Assembly (NCBI RefSeq): GCF_020295405.1
Contig: NZ_JADEYP010000010.1
Coordinates: forward strand, 1 to 64,000
Reading direction: 5' to 3'
Source of the DNA: Sphingobacterium bovistauri
GTDB taxonomy: Bacteria; Bacteroidota; Bacteroidia; Sphingobacteriales; Sphingobacteriaceae
Length of the DNA: 64,000 nucleotides
The position numbers and the translations under genes are program-made. Below, one piece after another: positions 52,524 through 61,435 of the stretch. The notes under the pieces were generated by a model, which was not told the origin of the DNA, ran no database searches, and worked only from the letters and a program-made list of their open reading frames with translations. Each line of letters starts with the position of its first letter. Position 1 is the stretch's first letter.

Positions 52524-54362
52524 ATGAAAACATACTTTAGATTATTATCCTTTGCCAAGCCTATTGAGAAATATGCTATTCCTTATATTATATGTACCCT
52601 TATTACCGTTATTTTTGGGACTTTAAATCTTGCTTTACTCGTACCATTATTACATGTATTATTCAAAGGTACTGCTGATGTGGGGACTGAGGTAGCGAAA
52701 GTAATAGAAAAACCAGATAGTTTTGGTGATTTGGGTGGATGGTTCACGTATTACACAGATAAAATGTATTATGAATTAGGACCATATGAAGCGCTTAAGT
52801 ACGTTTGTATAGTCATTATCATATCTGTTTTCATCAGTAATCTATTTCGTTATTTTTCACAAAGAATAATGGAAAATCTTAGAATTCATACTTTATTAAA
52901 TCTAAGAAAAGCAGTTTTTAATAATGTGATGAATTTGCATATGGGTTACTTTTCGAATCAACGAAAGGGTGATATTATTTCAAAAATAGCATCAGATGTA
53001 CAAGTTGTACAGTTTTCTGTAACAGCCACTTTACAGGTTATATTTAAAGAGCCACTTCAATTGATAGCCTATATTTTAGTGTTATTTTCGTTATCTCCAA
53101 AACTAACATTGTTTTCTATGTTAGTGATTCCAGTATCCGCTTTTATTATTTCTAAGATTGTCAAAAAACTGAAATCGCAAGCTAAAGAAGGTCAAGAAAC
53201 GTACGGAAGAATGATTTCATATTTGGATGAAGCTTTATCTGGAGTAAAAATTATTAAAGCTTTCAACGCAACCGAATTTGTTAAAAATCGATTCAATAAC
53301 GAGAGTGCGCATTATTCTAAAGTTTTACGAAGAATGGCCCGTCGTCAGCAATTGGGATCACCTGTATCTGAATTATTAGGGGTCGTAATGGTCGCTATCA
53401 TTTTGATGTACGGTGGTTATATGGTACTAGACGGCAAGGGAGAATTGCAAGCAGCAGAATTTATAACATATATTGGTATTTTTTCTCAAGTTATGCGACC
53501 AGCTAAGGCATTGACGGATTCCTTCTCTAATGTCCATAATGGTATTGCTGCAGGTGAACGTGTATTGGATTTGATTGATGAAAAGAATCAAATTGAAGAC
53601 ATCCCTAATGCTGAAAAAGTAAGTACTTTTAAATCAGCTATCACTTTTGAAAACGTAAATTTTGCTTACGGTGATAAACAAATATTAAATAATATTAACC
53701 TAAATATAGAGAAAGGGCAGAATATTGCTTTAGTTGGTCCTTCTGGTGGTGGTAAATCTACATTAATAGATCTTATTCCACGTTTTATTGATGTAACCGA
53801 AGGCGAAATTCTTTTTGATGGGAAGAATATTAAGATGTTAAATCAAGATTCTTTACGTGCTTTGATTGGTACGGTAAATCAGGAATCTATTTTATTTAAC
53901 GATACTATTTTCAATAATATTGCTTTTGCAAATGAAAATGCAACCCAAGATGAAGTAGAAGCTGCAGCAAAAATCGCGAATGCACATGAATTTATTTTAA
54001 AGGCTTCAGAAGGTTACCAAACGAATATTGGAGATAGAGGCGCTAAGCTTTCTGGCGGGCAACGTCAACGTATTTGTATTGCTCGAGCTGTATTAAAGAA
54101 TCCACCGATAATGTTGTTGGATGAAGCCACGTCGGCATTGGATACAGAGTCCGAAAGACTAGTACAGGACGCATTGTATAAGTTAATGGAGAATAGAACT
54201 ACGCTAGTAATTGCCCATAGGCTTAGTACCATTCAGAATGCAGATAAAATAGTAGTTTTGGAAGCTGGTAAAATTGTAGAAGTAGGATCACACACTGAAC
54301 TAGTAAATCACAATGGACTATATAAAAGACTAATTGATATGCAACAATTTGCGGAAGCATAA
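52524..54362 (+). CDS. ABC transporter with fused permease and ATPase (MsbA-like exporter)
   Basis: 612 residues. Six membrane helices lie in the first 330 residues. The nucleotide-binding domain has Walker A GPSGGGKST (405-413), signature LSGGQ (509-513), Walker B IMLLDEATSALD and the switch His in VIAHRLS. It is a homodimeric exporter of the lipid-A/lipid flippase and multidrug type. It is monocistronic or leads into mqnE 63 bp downstream, which has its own promoter element. Confidence 0.94.
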   Translation: MKTYFRLLSFAKPIEKYAIPYIICTLITVIFGTLNLALLVPLLHVLFKGTADVGTEVAKVIEKPDSFGDLGGWFTYYTDKMYYELGPYEALKYVCIVIIISVFISNLFRYFSQRIMENLRIHTLLNLRKAVFNNVMNLHMGYFSNQRKGDIISKIASDVQVVQFSVTATLQVIFKEPLQLIAYILVLFSLSPKLTLFSMLVIPVSAFIISKIVKKLKSQAKEGQETYGRMISYLDEALSGVKIIKAFNATEFVKNRFNNESAHYSKVLRRMARRQQLGSPVSELLGVVMVAIILMYGGYMVLDGKGELQAAEFITYIGIFSQVMRPAKALTDSFSNVHNGIAAGERVLDLIDEKNQIEDIPNAEKVSTFKSAITFENVNFAYGDKQILNNINLNIEKGQNIALVGPSGGGKSTLIDLIPRFIDVTEGEILFDGKNIKMLNQDSLRALIGTVNQESILFNDTIFNNIAFANENATQDEVEAAAKIANAHEFILKASEGYQTNIGDRGAKLSGGQRQRICIARAVLKNPPIMLLDEATSALDTESERLVQDALYKLMENRTTLVIAHRLSTIQNADKIVVLEAGKIVEVGSHTELVNHNGLYKRLIDMQQFAEA

Positions 54363-54398
54363 TTATTTGGTCTATATTATAATTTTCATTGTTTTTAA

Positions 54399-54406
54399 TA
54401 TATTTG
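54399..54406 (+). promoter_or_regulatory. Promoter -7 element of the mqnE operon
   Basis: TATATTTG lies 20 nt before the mqnE ATG; an AAGGGAG motif is found in the short leader. Confidence 0.5.
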
Positions 54407-54425
54407 AGTAAGAAGGGAGTAATAT

Positions 54426-55619
54426 ATGAATGCTGAGAAAAGGCTTACTTTTTTAATAAATAATCCAAATTTGGATACAGATTTAAAAAGTATAGCCGAA
54501 AAAGTACTAGCCGAAGAACGTATCACATTTGACGAGGGCGTAATACTATACGAAAAGGGAGATCTAAATTATTTAGGAGTTCTCGCTAATTATATCCGTG
54601 AAAAGAAACACGGAGACATTACTTATTTTAACCGTAATTTCCATATTGAACCCACAAACGTATGTGTATACGATTGTAAATTTTGTTCGTATTCTCGTTT
54701 GATTAAAGAGCGTACAGAAGGTTGGGAAATGGATGTTGACGGCATGCTGGAAATCGTAAAAAAATACGATAATGAGCCTGTTACTGAGGTGCATATCACA
54801 GGCGGTGTTGTTCCAAAGCAAAATTTAGATTTCTATGCAGAATTCTTTAAACGTTGTAAGGCGCATCGACCGGAACTACATATCAAAGGATTGACACCAG
54901 TTGAATATTATTATATTTTCAAAAAAGCCAAATTGTCCCATTATGATGGGTTGAAATTTTTGAAAGAATGTGGATTGGATTCTATGCCTGGCGGTGGTGC
55001 GGAGATATTTCATCCTGAAATTCGTGAACAAATTGCACATGATAAATGTACAGCAGAACAGTGGTTGGATATTCACGAACAAGCGCATAAATTAGGGATG
55101 AATACCAATGCTACGATGTTGTACGGTCATATTGAACAATTCTGGCATAGAGTAGATCATATGGAACGTTTGCGTCAGCTGCAAGACAAAACAGGAGGGT
55201 TTCAAACTTTTATTCCTTTGAAATTTAGGAATAAGGAAAACCAAATGTCACACGTACCTGAAGTTTCAGTTATCGAAGATTTACGAAATTATGCAATTGC
55301 TCGTATTTATATGGATAACTTCCCGCATATTAAAGCGTATTGGGCAATGATATCACGTGATACAGCACAATTGTCATTAGCATATGGTGTAGATGATATT
55401 GATGGCACATTGGATGATACCACAAAAATTTACTCTATGGCAGGGGCAGAAGAACAAACACCAGCGATGAGTACACAGGAGCTAGTTCAATTAATCAAAC
55501 ATGTAGGTAGACATCCTATTGAGCGTGATACGTTATACAACGTGGTTACGGATTATAAAGATGTTGTTTTTGAAGAAGATAAATCAAAGAAATACTACGC
55601 TTTACCTGTCGTAAACTAA
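54426..55619 (+). CDS. mqnE: Aminofutalosine synthase (radical SAM)
   Basis: 397 residues. The radical-SAM cluster is Cys80-x3-Cys84-x2-Cys87 (CVYDCKFC), with TEVHITGGVVPK, SMPGGGAEIFHPEIREQI, NTNATMLYGHIE and GGFQTFIPLKFRN, typical of MqnE rather than MqnC. It joins 3-[(1-carboxyvinyl)oxy]benzoate to SAM-derived adenosyl radical to give 6-amino-6-deoxyfutalosine in menaquinone synthesis. It is followed by a histidine phosphatase and mqnA on the same strand with short or overlapping junctions. Confidence 0.95.
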   Translation: MNAEKRLTFLINNPNLDTDLKSIAEKVLAEERITFDEGVILYEKGDLNYLGVLANYIREKKHGDITYFNRNFHIEPTNVCVYDCKFCSYSRLIKERTEGWEMDVDGMLEIVKKYDNEPVTEVHITGGVVPKQNLDFYAEFFKRCKAHRPELHIKGLTPVEYYYIFKKAKLSHYDGLKFLKECGLDSMPGGGAEIFHPEIREQIAHDKCTAEQWLDIHEQAHKLGMNTNATMLYGHIEQFWHRVDHMERLRQLQDKTGGFQTFIPLKFRNKENQMSHVPEVSVIEDLRNYAIARIYMDNFPHIKAYWAMISRDTAQLSLAYGVDDIDGTLDDTTKIYSMAGAEEQTPAMSTQELVQLIKHVGRHPIERDTLYNVVTDYKDVVFEEDKSKKYYALPVVN

Positions 55620-55634
55620 ATATTATATTTAAAA

Positions 55635-56258
55635 GTGAGAAAAACTTTTTACTTTATCCGACACGGGCAAACGGATCTAAATCTTAAAGGGATTGTACAG
55701 GGCAGAGGCGTTAATACTTCATTGAATGAAAATGGGAGAAAGCAAGCAGATGCTTTTTTCAATGCTTATAAACATATTTCATTTGATAAAATATATACCT
55801 CTACACTTGTGCGTACACATCAAACTGTAGAACAATTTGAGCAGGAATTAGGTGTATCACGTGAGGATTTAGTAGGATTAGATGAGATTAGTTGGGGAAT
55901 CTACGAAGGTAAAGTTCAAGATGAAACCATCATGCAAGGATTTCATGATTTGGTGTCAGCATGGCGAAACAATGATTTAGATGTACACATTGAAAACGGT
56001 GAGTCTCCTAATCAACTTGTTAAAAGACAAAAGGATGCAATCTCATATATTTTAAGTAAAGAAGACGAAAAAACTATTTTGGTGTGCATGCATGGCAGAG
56101 CTTTGCGTATTATGTTATGTCATTTGACTGGTACGCCAGTTTCAAATATGGATGAATTTCCACATACGAATACTTCTTTGTATGTCTTATCTTACGAAAA
56201 CGATAAATTTGAAATAATAGATCATTATAATACAACGCATTTAGAGGGGTTGGAATGA
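55635..56258 (+). CDS. Histidine phosphatase (phosphoglycerate mutase-like), GTG start
   Basis: 207 residues. The start is GTG at 55635, giving RKTFYFIRHGQTDLNLKG with the phosphorylated His in RHG at residues 9-11. A catalytic Glu is in WGIYEGKV and the second His is in VCMHGRALR. It belongs to the CobC/GpmB-like phosphatases. It sits 15 bp after mqnE, and its TGA overlaps the mqnA ATG (ATGA). No phosphatase step is known in the futalosine pathway, so its role in this operon is unexplained. Confidence 0.88.
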   Translation: MRKTFYFIRHGQTDLNLKGIVQGRGVNTSLNENGRKQADAFFNAYKHISFDKIYTSTLVRTHQTVEQFEQELGVSREDLVGLDEISWGIYEGKVQDETIMQGFHDLVSAWRNNDLDVHIENGESPNQLVKRQKDAISYILSKEDEKTILVCMHGRALRIMLCHLTGTPVSNMDEFPHTNTSLYVLSYENDKFEIIDHYNTTHLEGLE

Positions 56259-57001
56259 GTAAAATAAAAGTTTCAGCGGTAAGTTATACAAACACTTTAC
56301 CGTTTTTACAAGGTATTAAAGCTTCTGAAAAGCTTCTTGATCAAATAGAATTAAGCGTGGATGTTCCTGCTGAATGTGCCCGCAAAGTTATCCAAAAAGA
56401 AGCTGATATGGGGATAATTCCTGTGGCAGCATTGACAAGAATCCCCGAATACTATATAATTACAGATTATTGTATTGGCTCAGATGGGCCTGTTGATTCT
56501 GTTTTTATCTTTTCTTCAAAACCTATTGAAGAGATTGATAGTCTTCGTTTGGATCATCAATCTAGAACATCCAATGGGTTAGCCCGTATTTTGTTGAAAT
56601 ATCACTGGAAGCATGAAGTTGATGTGAAAATGGATGGAGAAGCAGATGCTTATGTGTTGATTGGTGATAGGACATTTGGGCAAAAGGAAAGGATTCCTTA
56701 TGTATATGATTTAGGTGAAATCTGGAAAAAATTCACAGGTTTACCGTTTGCTTATGCGGTTTGGGTTTCCAATAAAAATTTGCCTGATGCATTTGTAGCT
56801 GATTTTAATGCAGCACTAAAAGATGGAGTTTCACATCCAACAGATGTTATTACTGGATTGAAGGATTATCCTAATTTTGATTATAAAGAATATTTAACCG
56901 AGTATTTGGATTTCAATTTGGATGAAAAAAAGCGAGAGGCTATTTCTAAATATTTGGAGTTGTATAAAAGCTTAGAGGAAATAGATTTTAAAGGTGTTTA
57001 G
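56255..57001 (+). CDS. mqnA: Chorismate dehydratase
   Basis: 248 residues. It has KVSAVSYTNTLPFLQG, a pattern of substrate-binding-protein-like lobes (ADMGIIPVAAL; YCIGSDGPVDSVFIFSSKP), and DQSR-type HQSRTSNGLARILLK, YVLIGDRTFGQ and GLPFAYAVWV. It removes water from chorismate to form 3-[(1-carboxyvinyl)oxy]benzoate, the first futalosine step, feeding MqnE coded two genes upstream. It is translationally coupled to the histidine phosphatase. Its last codons form the left arm of a terminator. Confidence 0.94.
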   Translation: MSKIKVSAVSYTNTLPFLQGIKASEKLLDQIELSVDVPAECARKVIQKEADMGIIPVAALTRIPEYYIITDYCIGSDGPVDSVFIFSSKPIEEIDSLRLDHQSRTSNGLARILLKYHWKHEVDVKMDGEADAYVLIGDRTFGQKERIPYVYDLGEIWKKFTGLPFAYAVWVSNKNLPDAFVADFNAALKDGVSHPTDVITGLKDYPNFDYKEYLTEYLDFNLDEKKREAISKYLELYKSLEEIDFKGV

Positions 57002-57027
57002 GTCTCTTTAAAATCTATTTCCTCTAA
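56972..57027. terminator. 22-bp perfect inverted repeat spanning the mqnA stop
   Basis: The arms 56972-56993 and 57006-57027 are perfectly complementary over 22 bp around a 12-nt loop. The left arm encodes the last seven or so residues of MqnA. T-rich sequence follows on the plus strand. It lies between the convergent mqnA and lipoprotein genes and probably terminates mqnA. Confidence 0.75.
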
Positions 57028-57051
57028 TTTATATTTAATTATGATAATGTC

Positions 57052-57504
57052 TTAATACCTCATTCTCCAACTCGTAATAAGTCCATTTTCTACTGTGAAT
57101 AAAAAATTAGCTTTATTGGTGTATCCCTCACTAGAATATTGCCCTTTCACTACCACTTCCTTCTCACTAATTATGGTGTATTCTGGATTTGCAACTTTAC
57201 CATTTCTATCTAAGATATCCGATTGAATCCATTTTCGTGTTTCTTCTGGTGTTTTCATCTTTCCTTCTGCACCATAAGCTTGTGTTGCTAATTGTGAAAA
57301 TTGCGCTTTTATAAGATCGGCATTTTCTGCTTGCATTGCTTCGATCAATGTTTTTACAGGTTTTAATATCGTTTCACTTTGCATAATACTTTTGTTTAAA
57401 TCTAGATTTTGTTCTTTTTTAGCTGAATTTTGTTTTTGTCCACAGGCTATAAGTGTAACCAATAACAAAGGGAGTACTACTATTTTTCTGATGTTAATCT
57501 TCAT
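57052..57504 (-). CDS. Small lipoprotein with NTF2/SnoaL-like domain
   Basis: 150 residues with a lipoprotein signal peptide (lipobox LIAC, Cys21). The mature domain has the alpha-beta pattern of the NTF2/SnoaL or DUF4878 cone fold: VKTLIEAMQAENADLIKAQFS, TPEETRKWIQSDI, EYTIISEKEVVVKGQYSSEG, KANFLFTVENGLITSWRMRY. It overlaps the LCIB-like gene upstream by 11 bp, so the two are co-transcribed. Function unknown. Confidence 0.78.
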   Translation of the reverse strand: MKINIRKIVVLPLLLVTLIACGQKQNSAKKEQNLDLNKSIMQSETILKPVKTLIEAMQAENADLIKAQFSQLATQAYGAEGKMKTPEETRKWIQSDILDRNGKVANPEYTIISEKEVVVKGQYSSEGYTNKANFLFTVENGLITSWRMRY

Positions 57505-58231
57505 AATATTTATCTAACATGTTTTTGCTTTTACCCGTTTCTAGATTTATGCAATCAAAACGTTTGTACTGACAAAACGATCCCATATCTCTATCGCCAT
57601 TGATGAAAATTCCACCTACCAAGACCACATATTTACAAGGATAATTGGTTTCTTTTACCAGAACAGCAATACGCTCATCAATTGCTTCGTACATTACTTC
57701 AGTAGCTTCAAAAATTTGATTTTCAGCTTTCAAAATCCTTTCTTTTTGATGTAAGAAAATTTGCTCAATTGTATTCATCTGAAAATCCAATGAAGTAACA
57801 TTTCCTTCGATAATTTTTCCATCAATTAATTTACCTAAAGCACCTTTAGCTGCACCACAACATGCGGAATTAGCACTTTGACCAATTCTATAGATTTCGC
57901 CAATTGTTCCTTCTTTGGTAATGCCAATATGCGGTGCGTAAAAGATGATCACCGCACCATCCTCGGGTACGTGGTGCGCAAATGCATTCATACCCGTGAT
58001 ACCTACAAATGGAAATCCGTTTAAGCCACCCAAATGAAAAGGCCCAAGCATTTCCAACGCTCTTGGAGGATATTGAATAGCGTTTACATCGTCGCAACAC
58101 ATACTATCTGCATGCATAAGTTGTTTAGGTTTTAATCCTATTTCTTTTTCAATTGTATCTAACAACCGATTGACGGTATCTATAGAAGTTAATGCTTTTG
58201 GATACCATGTTCTTACTATTTCTAAACTCAT
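57494..58231 (-). CDS. LCIB/C-type carbonic-anhydrase-like protein
   Basis: 245 residues. The motif series matches the 'limiting CO2-inducible' LCIB/LCIC family: HADSMCCDDVN (Cys45, Cys46, Asp47), GFPFVGITGMNAFAHHVPEDG (His86, His87), FYAPHIGIT, SANSACCGAAKGAL (Cys124, Cys125), and a C-terminal YVVLVGGIFINGD. LCIB proteins share the beta-type carbonic anhydrase zinc site of two Cys and one His; the Asp is kept but the usual Arg next to it appears replaced (CCDD). Activity therefore needs testing. It overlaps the lipoprotein gene and follows the bestrophin gene by 67 bp. Confidence 0.75.
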   Translation of the reverse strand: MSLEIVRTWYPKALTSIDTVNRLLDTIEKEIGLKPKQLMHADSMCCDDVNAIQYPPRALEMLGPFHLGGLNGFPFVGITGMNAFAHHVPEDGAVIIFYAPHIGITKEGTIGEIYRIGQSANSACCGAAKGALGKLIDGKIIEGNVTSLDFQMNTIEQIFLHQKERILKAENQIFEATEVMYEAIDERIAVLVKETNYPCKYVVLVGGIFINGDRDMGSFCQYKRFDCINLETGKSKNMLDKYYED

Positions 58232-58298
58232 ATTTCTAGTTGTAAATGGTTAATTCTTTAAATAATGAGGTGTAATTTATCAGACCTCATCAACCGTA

Positions 58299-59315
58299 TT
58301 AAAGTAAAATATTATTTTGAGGTTGCATCGCGGACGGAAGATCAGTTTCACCCAACATTTCTCTTAAATCAATTTCGATATTGCGTGAAATCTGTGTAAT
58401 TGGAATATCATTGGCATTACCTTCAAAAGGATTCTCCGTACTTTCACCAATCTGCTCTAACACCAAGAAAATCCAGCCAACCAACACACTCAGGGGAATC
58501 GTCAACCAGATATACCACTCTCCAAATTTTTCTATATTTTTTGATAATTCTCCAATGAATCCCAATGGAATCAAAAAGCATAAAAGGTTAGTGAAATATA
58601 GGTTAATGCTAGAGAATTGACGAGGGTATGGAAAATTTTTAATACGTTCACATTTTCCTTGTTGGTCGTATAGGTCTTTAATTTGATTCTCAAAAGCTAC
58701 ATAATTATAGTCAGCAATTGCTCCTTGTTGGTTCAATTTTTTAAGTTGATCCGATTGCTGCGCTAATATTTGTGTGGCTCTATTTTTGGTGGATAGAATG
58801 TAATGTAGCTCTTTTTCCGAAAGAAAAGGTTTGAGTTCATCTTCTAACTTGGTTTCCCATTCCGGCACTTTGTAATATTTTAAGTAATTTAAATTGTAGT
58901 TTTTTGTTTTAACATTTTCCCACGATTTAGGTTCACGAAGTTGGAAGCGTAAAGCCGTTAGCCATGCAAAGTGACGATAGATTATTTCTTGTTGCAATTG
59001 TTTATCTTGATCGTAATTTTCTGTACGTACAAAATCTTTTGTCATGATGCCAAAGGTGCGGCTACTGTTGATAATTGCACCATATATTTGCCGCGCTTCC
59101 CAAGTACGGTTGTAGGTTTGGGTATTTTTAAATCCCGAAATAAAAGCGGTAGCTGTACCAATCAATGCAACAGGAACCCAAGGGATAGCCAACCAATGCC
59201 AGCCTAAGTAATAAAAAAGCAATGTTGGAACCAGGCTTAATATGAGCATTTTGATGATGCTGTGTCTGGTCCAAGGGATAAAATGTTGTAGTTTATAATG
59301 GCTTGATATATTCAT
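58299..59315 (-). CDS. Bestrophin-family ion channel
   Basis: 338 residues. Bestrophin/UPF0187 signatures include IPWVPVALIGTATAFISGFKNTQTYNRTWEARQIYGAIINSSR, the pore-lining first helices, WTRHSI near the N terminus, LCFLIPLGFIGEL, and ENPFEGNANDIPITQISRNIEIDLREM (gating/cytosolic motif). Bestrophins form pentameric channels. Bacterial ones include cation-selective examples, while algal ones carry bicarbonate. It starts 10 bp after the antiporter gene and precedes the LCIB-like gene by 67 bp, with a weak 7-bp stem between. Confidence 0.92.
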   Translation of the reverse strand: MNISSHYKLQHFIPWTRHSIIKMLILSLVPTLLFYYLGWHWLAIPWVPVALIGTATAFISGFKNTQTYNRTWEARQIYGAIINSSRTFGIMTKDFVRTENYDQDKQLQQEIIYRHFAWLTALRFQLREPKSWENVKTKNYNLNYLKYYKVPEWETKLEDELKPFLSEKELHYILSTKNRATQILAQQSDQLKKLNQQGAIADYNYVAFENQIKDLYDQQGKCERIKNFPYPRQFSSINLYFTNLLCFLIPLGFIGELSKNIEKFGEWYIWLTIPLSVLVGWIFLVLEQIGESTENPFEGNANDIPITQISRNIEIDLREMLGETDLPSAMQPQNNILL

Positions 59316-59325
59316 TTATTACGTT

Positions 59326-60933
59326 TTAATGGCTCATTCCTGTTATTTTCAATTCTTCCAAATCCAGTTGAAATTCAGCATGTCTAATTTCTTCATCGGC
59401 GTAATAAGGATCTTTTTTTAGTAAGAATAGCTCTTTCCGTTGATTTAAGATTACATCCAAAATCATCTGTTGATATAAAATGATACCTTCATTTTTAGTA
59501 TGTGCACATTCTAATGAATTAAGGCGCTCTGCTGTATTTTCCAATTCATTTTCTAGATTTTCTTTGTAAATCTGAATCAATTCATTCGAAGTAACGTAGC
59601 TACTGTACTTATTATTAATTAATGCTATTGCAACTTTGCTTAATCGCAATTGAATATTAGCGCGTTGTTCTTCTTCATCAGCTATAGAATCAATTTCTTT
59701 TAATTTGATCAGTTTAATAACAAATGGAAGGGTTAATCCTTGGAAAACTAGTGTTACGAAAATGACTACAAATGTGATAAAGATGATTAAATTACGTTGT
59801 GGAAATGCTTCCGTTTTATTTAACATCAAAGGGATAGATAAGGCAGTAGCTAAAGATACTACACCGCGCATACCTGCCCAACTGATGATTAATGGTCCTT
59901 TCCATCCAGGTGAAGGATCTTTACGGATTTTGTTACTTAGCAAACGAGGAATATGAGCTGCAGGATAGACCCATAAATACCGAAGTAAAATAACGACTAC
60001 ACTAATGATTAAGCCATATTTTATTCCATCTTCAATGGAATATTCTCCTAAGCCAGCAACAATTACGGGTAATTCTAATCCAATAAGTATAAATACCAAA
60101 GCATTCATTAAAAAAATCATGGTGGTCCAAACGCCTAACATATTCAACCGTGTACTTCCAGTATTGAAAACTTCATGCGCTCGATAGGACATAAAAAGCC
60201 CACCACTGACTACAGCCATGACTCCAGAATAATGAGAATGTTCAGCAGCTAAAAATAGTATATAGGGAGTCATAACCGTTAATGCGGCATCAATAGCTGG
60301 TGTCGTAGGTAAGTAGCGATGAATGACATACATTATATTAGCGCCTAGTAATCCAACAACAATACCCATTCCTGCTACAATAAAAAATTGCCCCGTAGCT
60401 TCTTGAAGAGAGAATGACCCCGATATAACTGCTAATACTGCAAATTTGAAAACTATAAGTGATGAAGCATCATTAACCAAGCTTTCACCTTCTAAAATAG
60501 TCAACAATCGTTTAGGGACATGTATGCCTTTCAATACTGTTGCAGCTGCAACAGCGTCAGGAGGGGAGACAATGCCTCCAAGTAGAAAGCCTAATGCTAA
60601 TGTAAAACCTGGAATTAGTGCATTGGACGTATAAGCGACCACCATAGAAGTGAAAAACACTAAACCAAAAGCAAGTAATGAAATCGGGCGCTTCCATTTC
60701 CAAAAATCTTTCCAAGATGTATACCATGCCGCTTCATACAGCAACGGTGGTAGAAAAATGAGAAATATCAAATCTGGATCCAATTGTATAATTGGCATAC
60801 TCGGAATTAAACTTATGACCAATCCAGCTATAACCAAAAAAATAGGGTAGGCCACCTTAATACGTTGTGCTAATAAAACCAACATAATTGCCGCAAACAA
60901 CAACCCCAAAACAAGCAATAAATCGTGATGCAT
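59326..60933 (-). CDS. Na+/H+ antiporter (CPA1 family)
   Basis: 535 residues with about 12 membrane helices. CPA1 landmarks are IFLPPLLYEAAWYTS, GGIVSPPDAVAAATVLKGI, LEGESLVNDASSLIVFKFA (NDA ion-binding motif with the essential Asp) and WAGMRGVVSLATALSIPL. A cytoplasmic, helical C-terminal tail of about 130 residues follows. It exchanges Na+ (or K+) for H+. It is 10 bp upstream of the bestrophin gene and so likely co-transcribed. A 15-bp palindrome (60949-60963) lies just before it. Confidence 0.93.
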   Translation of the reverse strand: MHHDLLLVLGLLFAAIMLVLLAQRIKVAYPIFLVIAGLVISLIPSMPIIQLDPDLIFLIFLPPLLYEAAWYTSWKDFWKWKRPISLLAFGLVFFTSMVVAYTSNALIPGFTLALGFLLGGIVSPPDAVAAATVLKGIHVPKRLLTILEGESLVNDASSLIVFKFAVLAVISGSFSLQEATGQFFIVAGMGIVVGLLGANIMYVIHRYLPTTPAIDAALTVMTPYILFLAAEHSHYSGVMAVVSGGLFMSYRAHEVFNTGSTRLNMLGVWTTMIFLMNALVFILIGLELPVIVAGLGEYSIEDGIKYGLIISVVVILLRYLWVYPAAHIPRLLSNKIRKDPSPGWKGPLIISWAGMRGVVSLATALSIPLMLNKTEAFPQRNLIIFITFVVIFVTLVFQGLTLPFVIKLIKLKEIDSIADEEEQRANIQLRLSKVAIALINNKYSSYVTSNELIQIYKENLENELENTAERLNSLECAHTKNEGIILYQQMILDVILNQRKELFLLKKDPYYADEEIRHAEFQLDLEELKITGMSH

Positions 60934-61011
60934 ATTTTTTATTGTGAATTCTTAATTTAAGAACTAATTAATTTCTAACCTACCTACTCATTGATTAGAA
61001 TAACTTGGCCT

Positions 61012-61362
61012 TTAAATATTTTTTAAAGGATGTTGCAGATAAATTATTATTAAATTCAACAAAAGAAAGGGTACTTCAATACTTGCACCTTTTAAGTCTT
61101 TATTCAATAATTGAAGGCAAGTAATCATCAATATCCCTGCAGCCATTAGAAAATTTCCCCACACAAATGTTTTAGGGTAAAGAATTAAAAGAGAAGCTAG
61201 AATTGTTACAGCTCCATTTATCATAACCGCGTTTTTAGAAAAGTTCCACTTTCCAAACATGGTTAACATATCGGGTTTCGCTGTAAGCATAGCCCAGCCG
61301 TGTTTTAACCCCAGAAATACCGCAATGAGTATTAACAAAGTGTTAATTATTTTAAGTATCAT
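61012..61362 (-). CDS. DoxX-like small membrane protein
   Basis: 116 residues with four predicted membrane helices (IINTLLILIAVFLGLKHG, MINGAVTILASLLIL, GNFLMAAGILMITCLQLL and VPFLLLNLIIIYL), the layout of the DoxX-like family. It is 73 bp downstream of the SDR gene, separated by a terminator-like stem. Function unknown. Confidence 0.7.
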   Translation of the reverse strand: MILKIINTLLILIAVFLGLKHGWAMLTAKPDMLTMFGKWNFSKNAVMINGAVTILASLLILYPKTFVWGNFLMAAGILMITCLQLLNKDLKGASIEVPFLLLNLIIIYLQHPLKNI

Positions 61363-61383
61363 GTCATTAATTGGTTAAATAAA

Positions 61384-61416
61384 TAATGGGTAAATTTAAT
61401 AAATAAATTTACCCAT
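61384..61416 (-). terminator. Stem-loop terminator after the SDR gene
   Basis: AATGGGTAAATTT (61384-61396) pairs perfectly over 13 bp with AAATTTACCCATT (61404-61416); A/T-rich sequence follows on the minus strand. Confidence 0.65.
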
Positions 61417-61435
61417 TGTTAAAATAGTTAATAAA

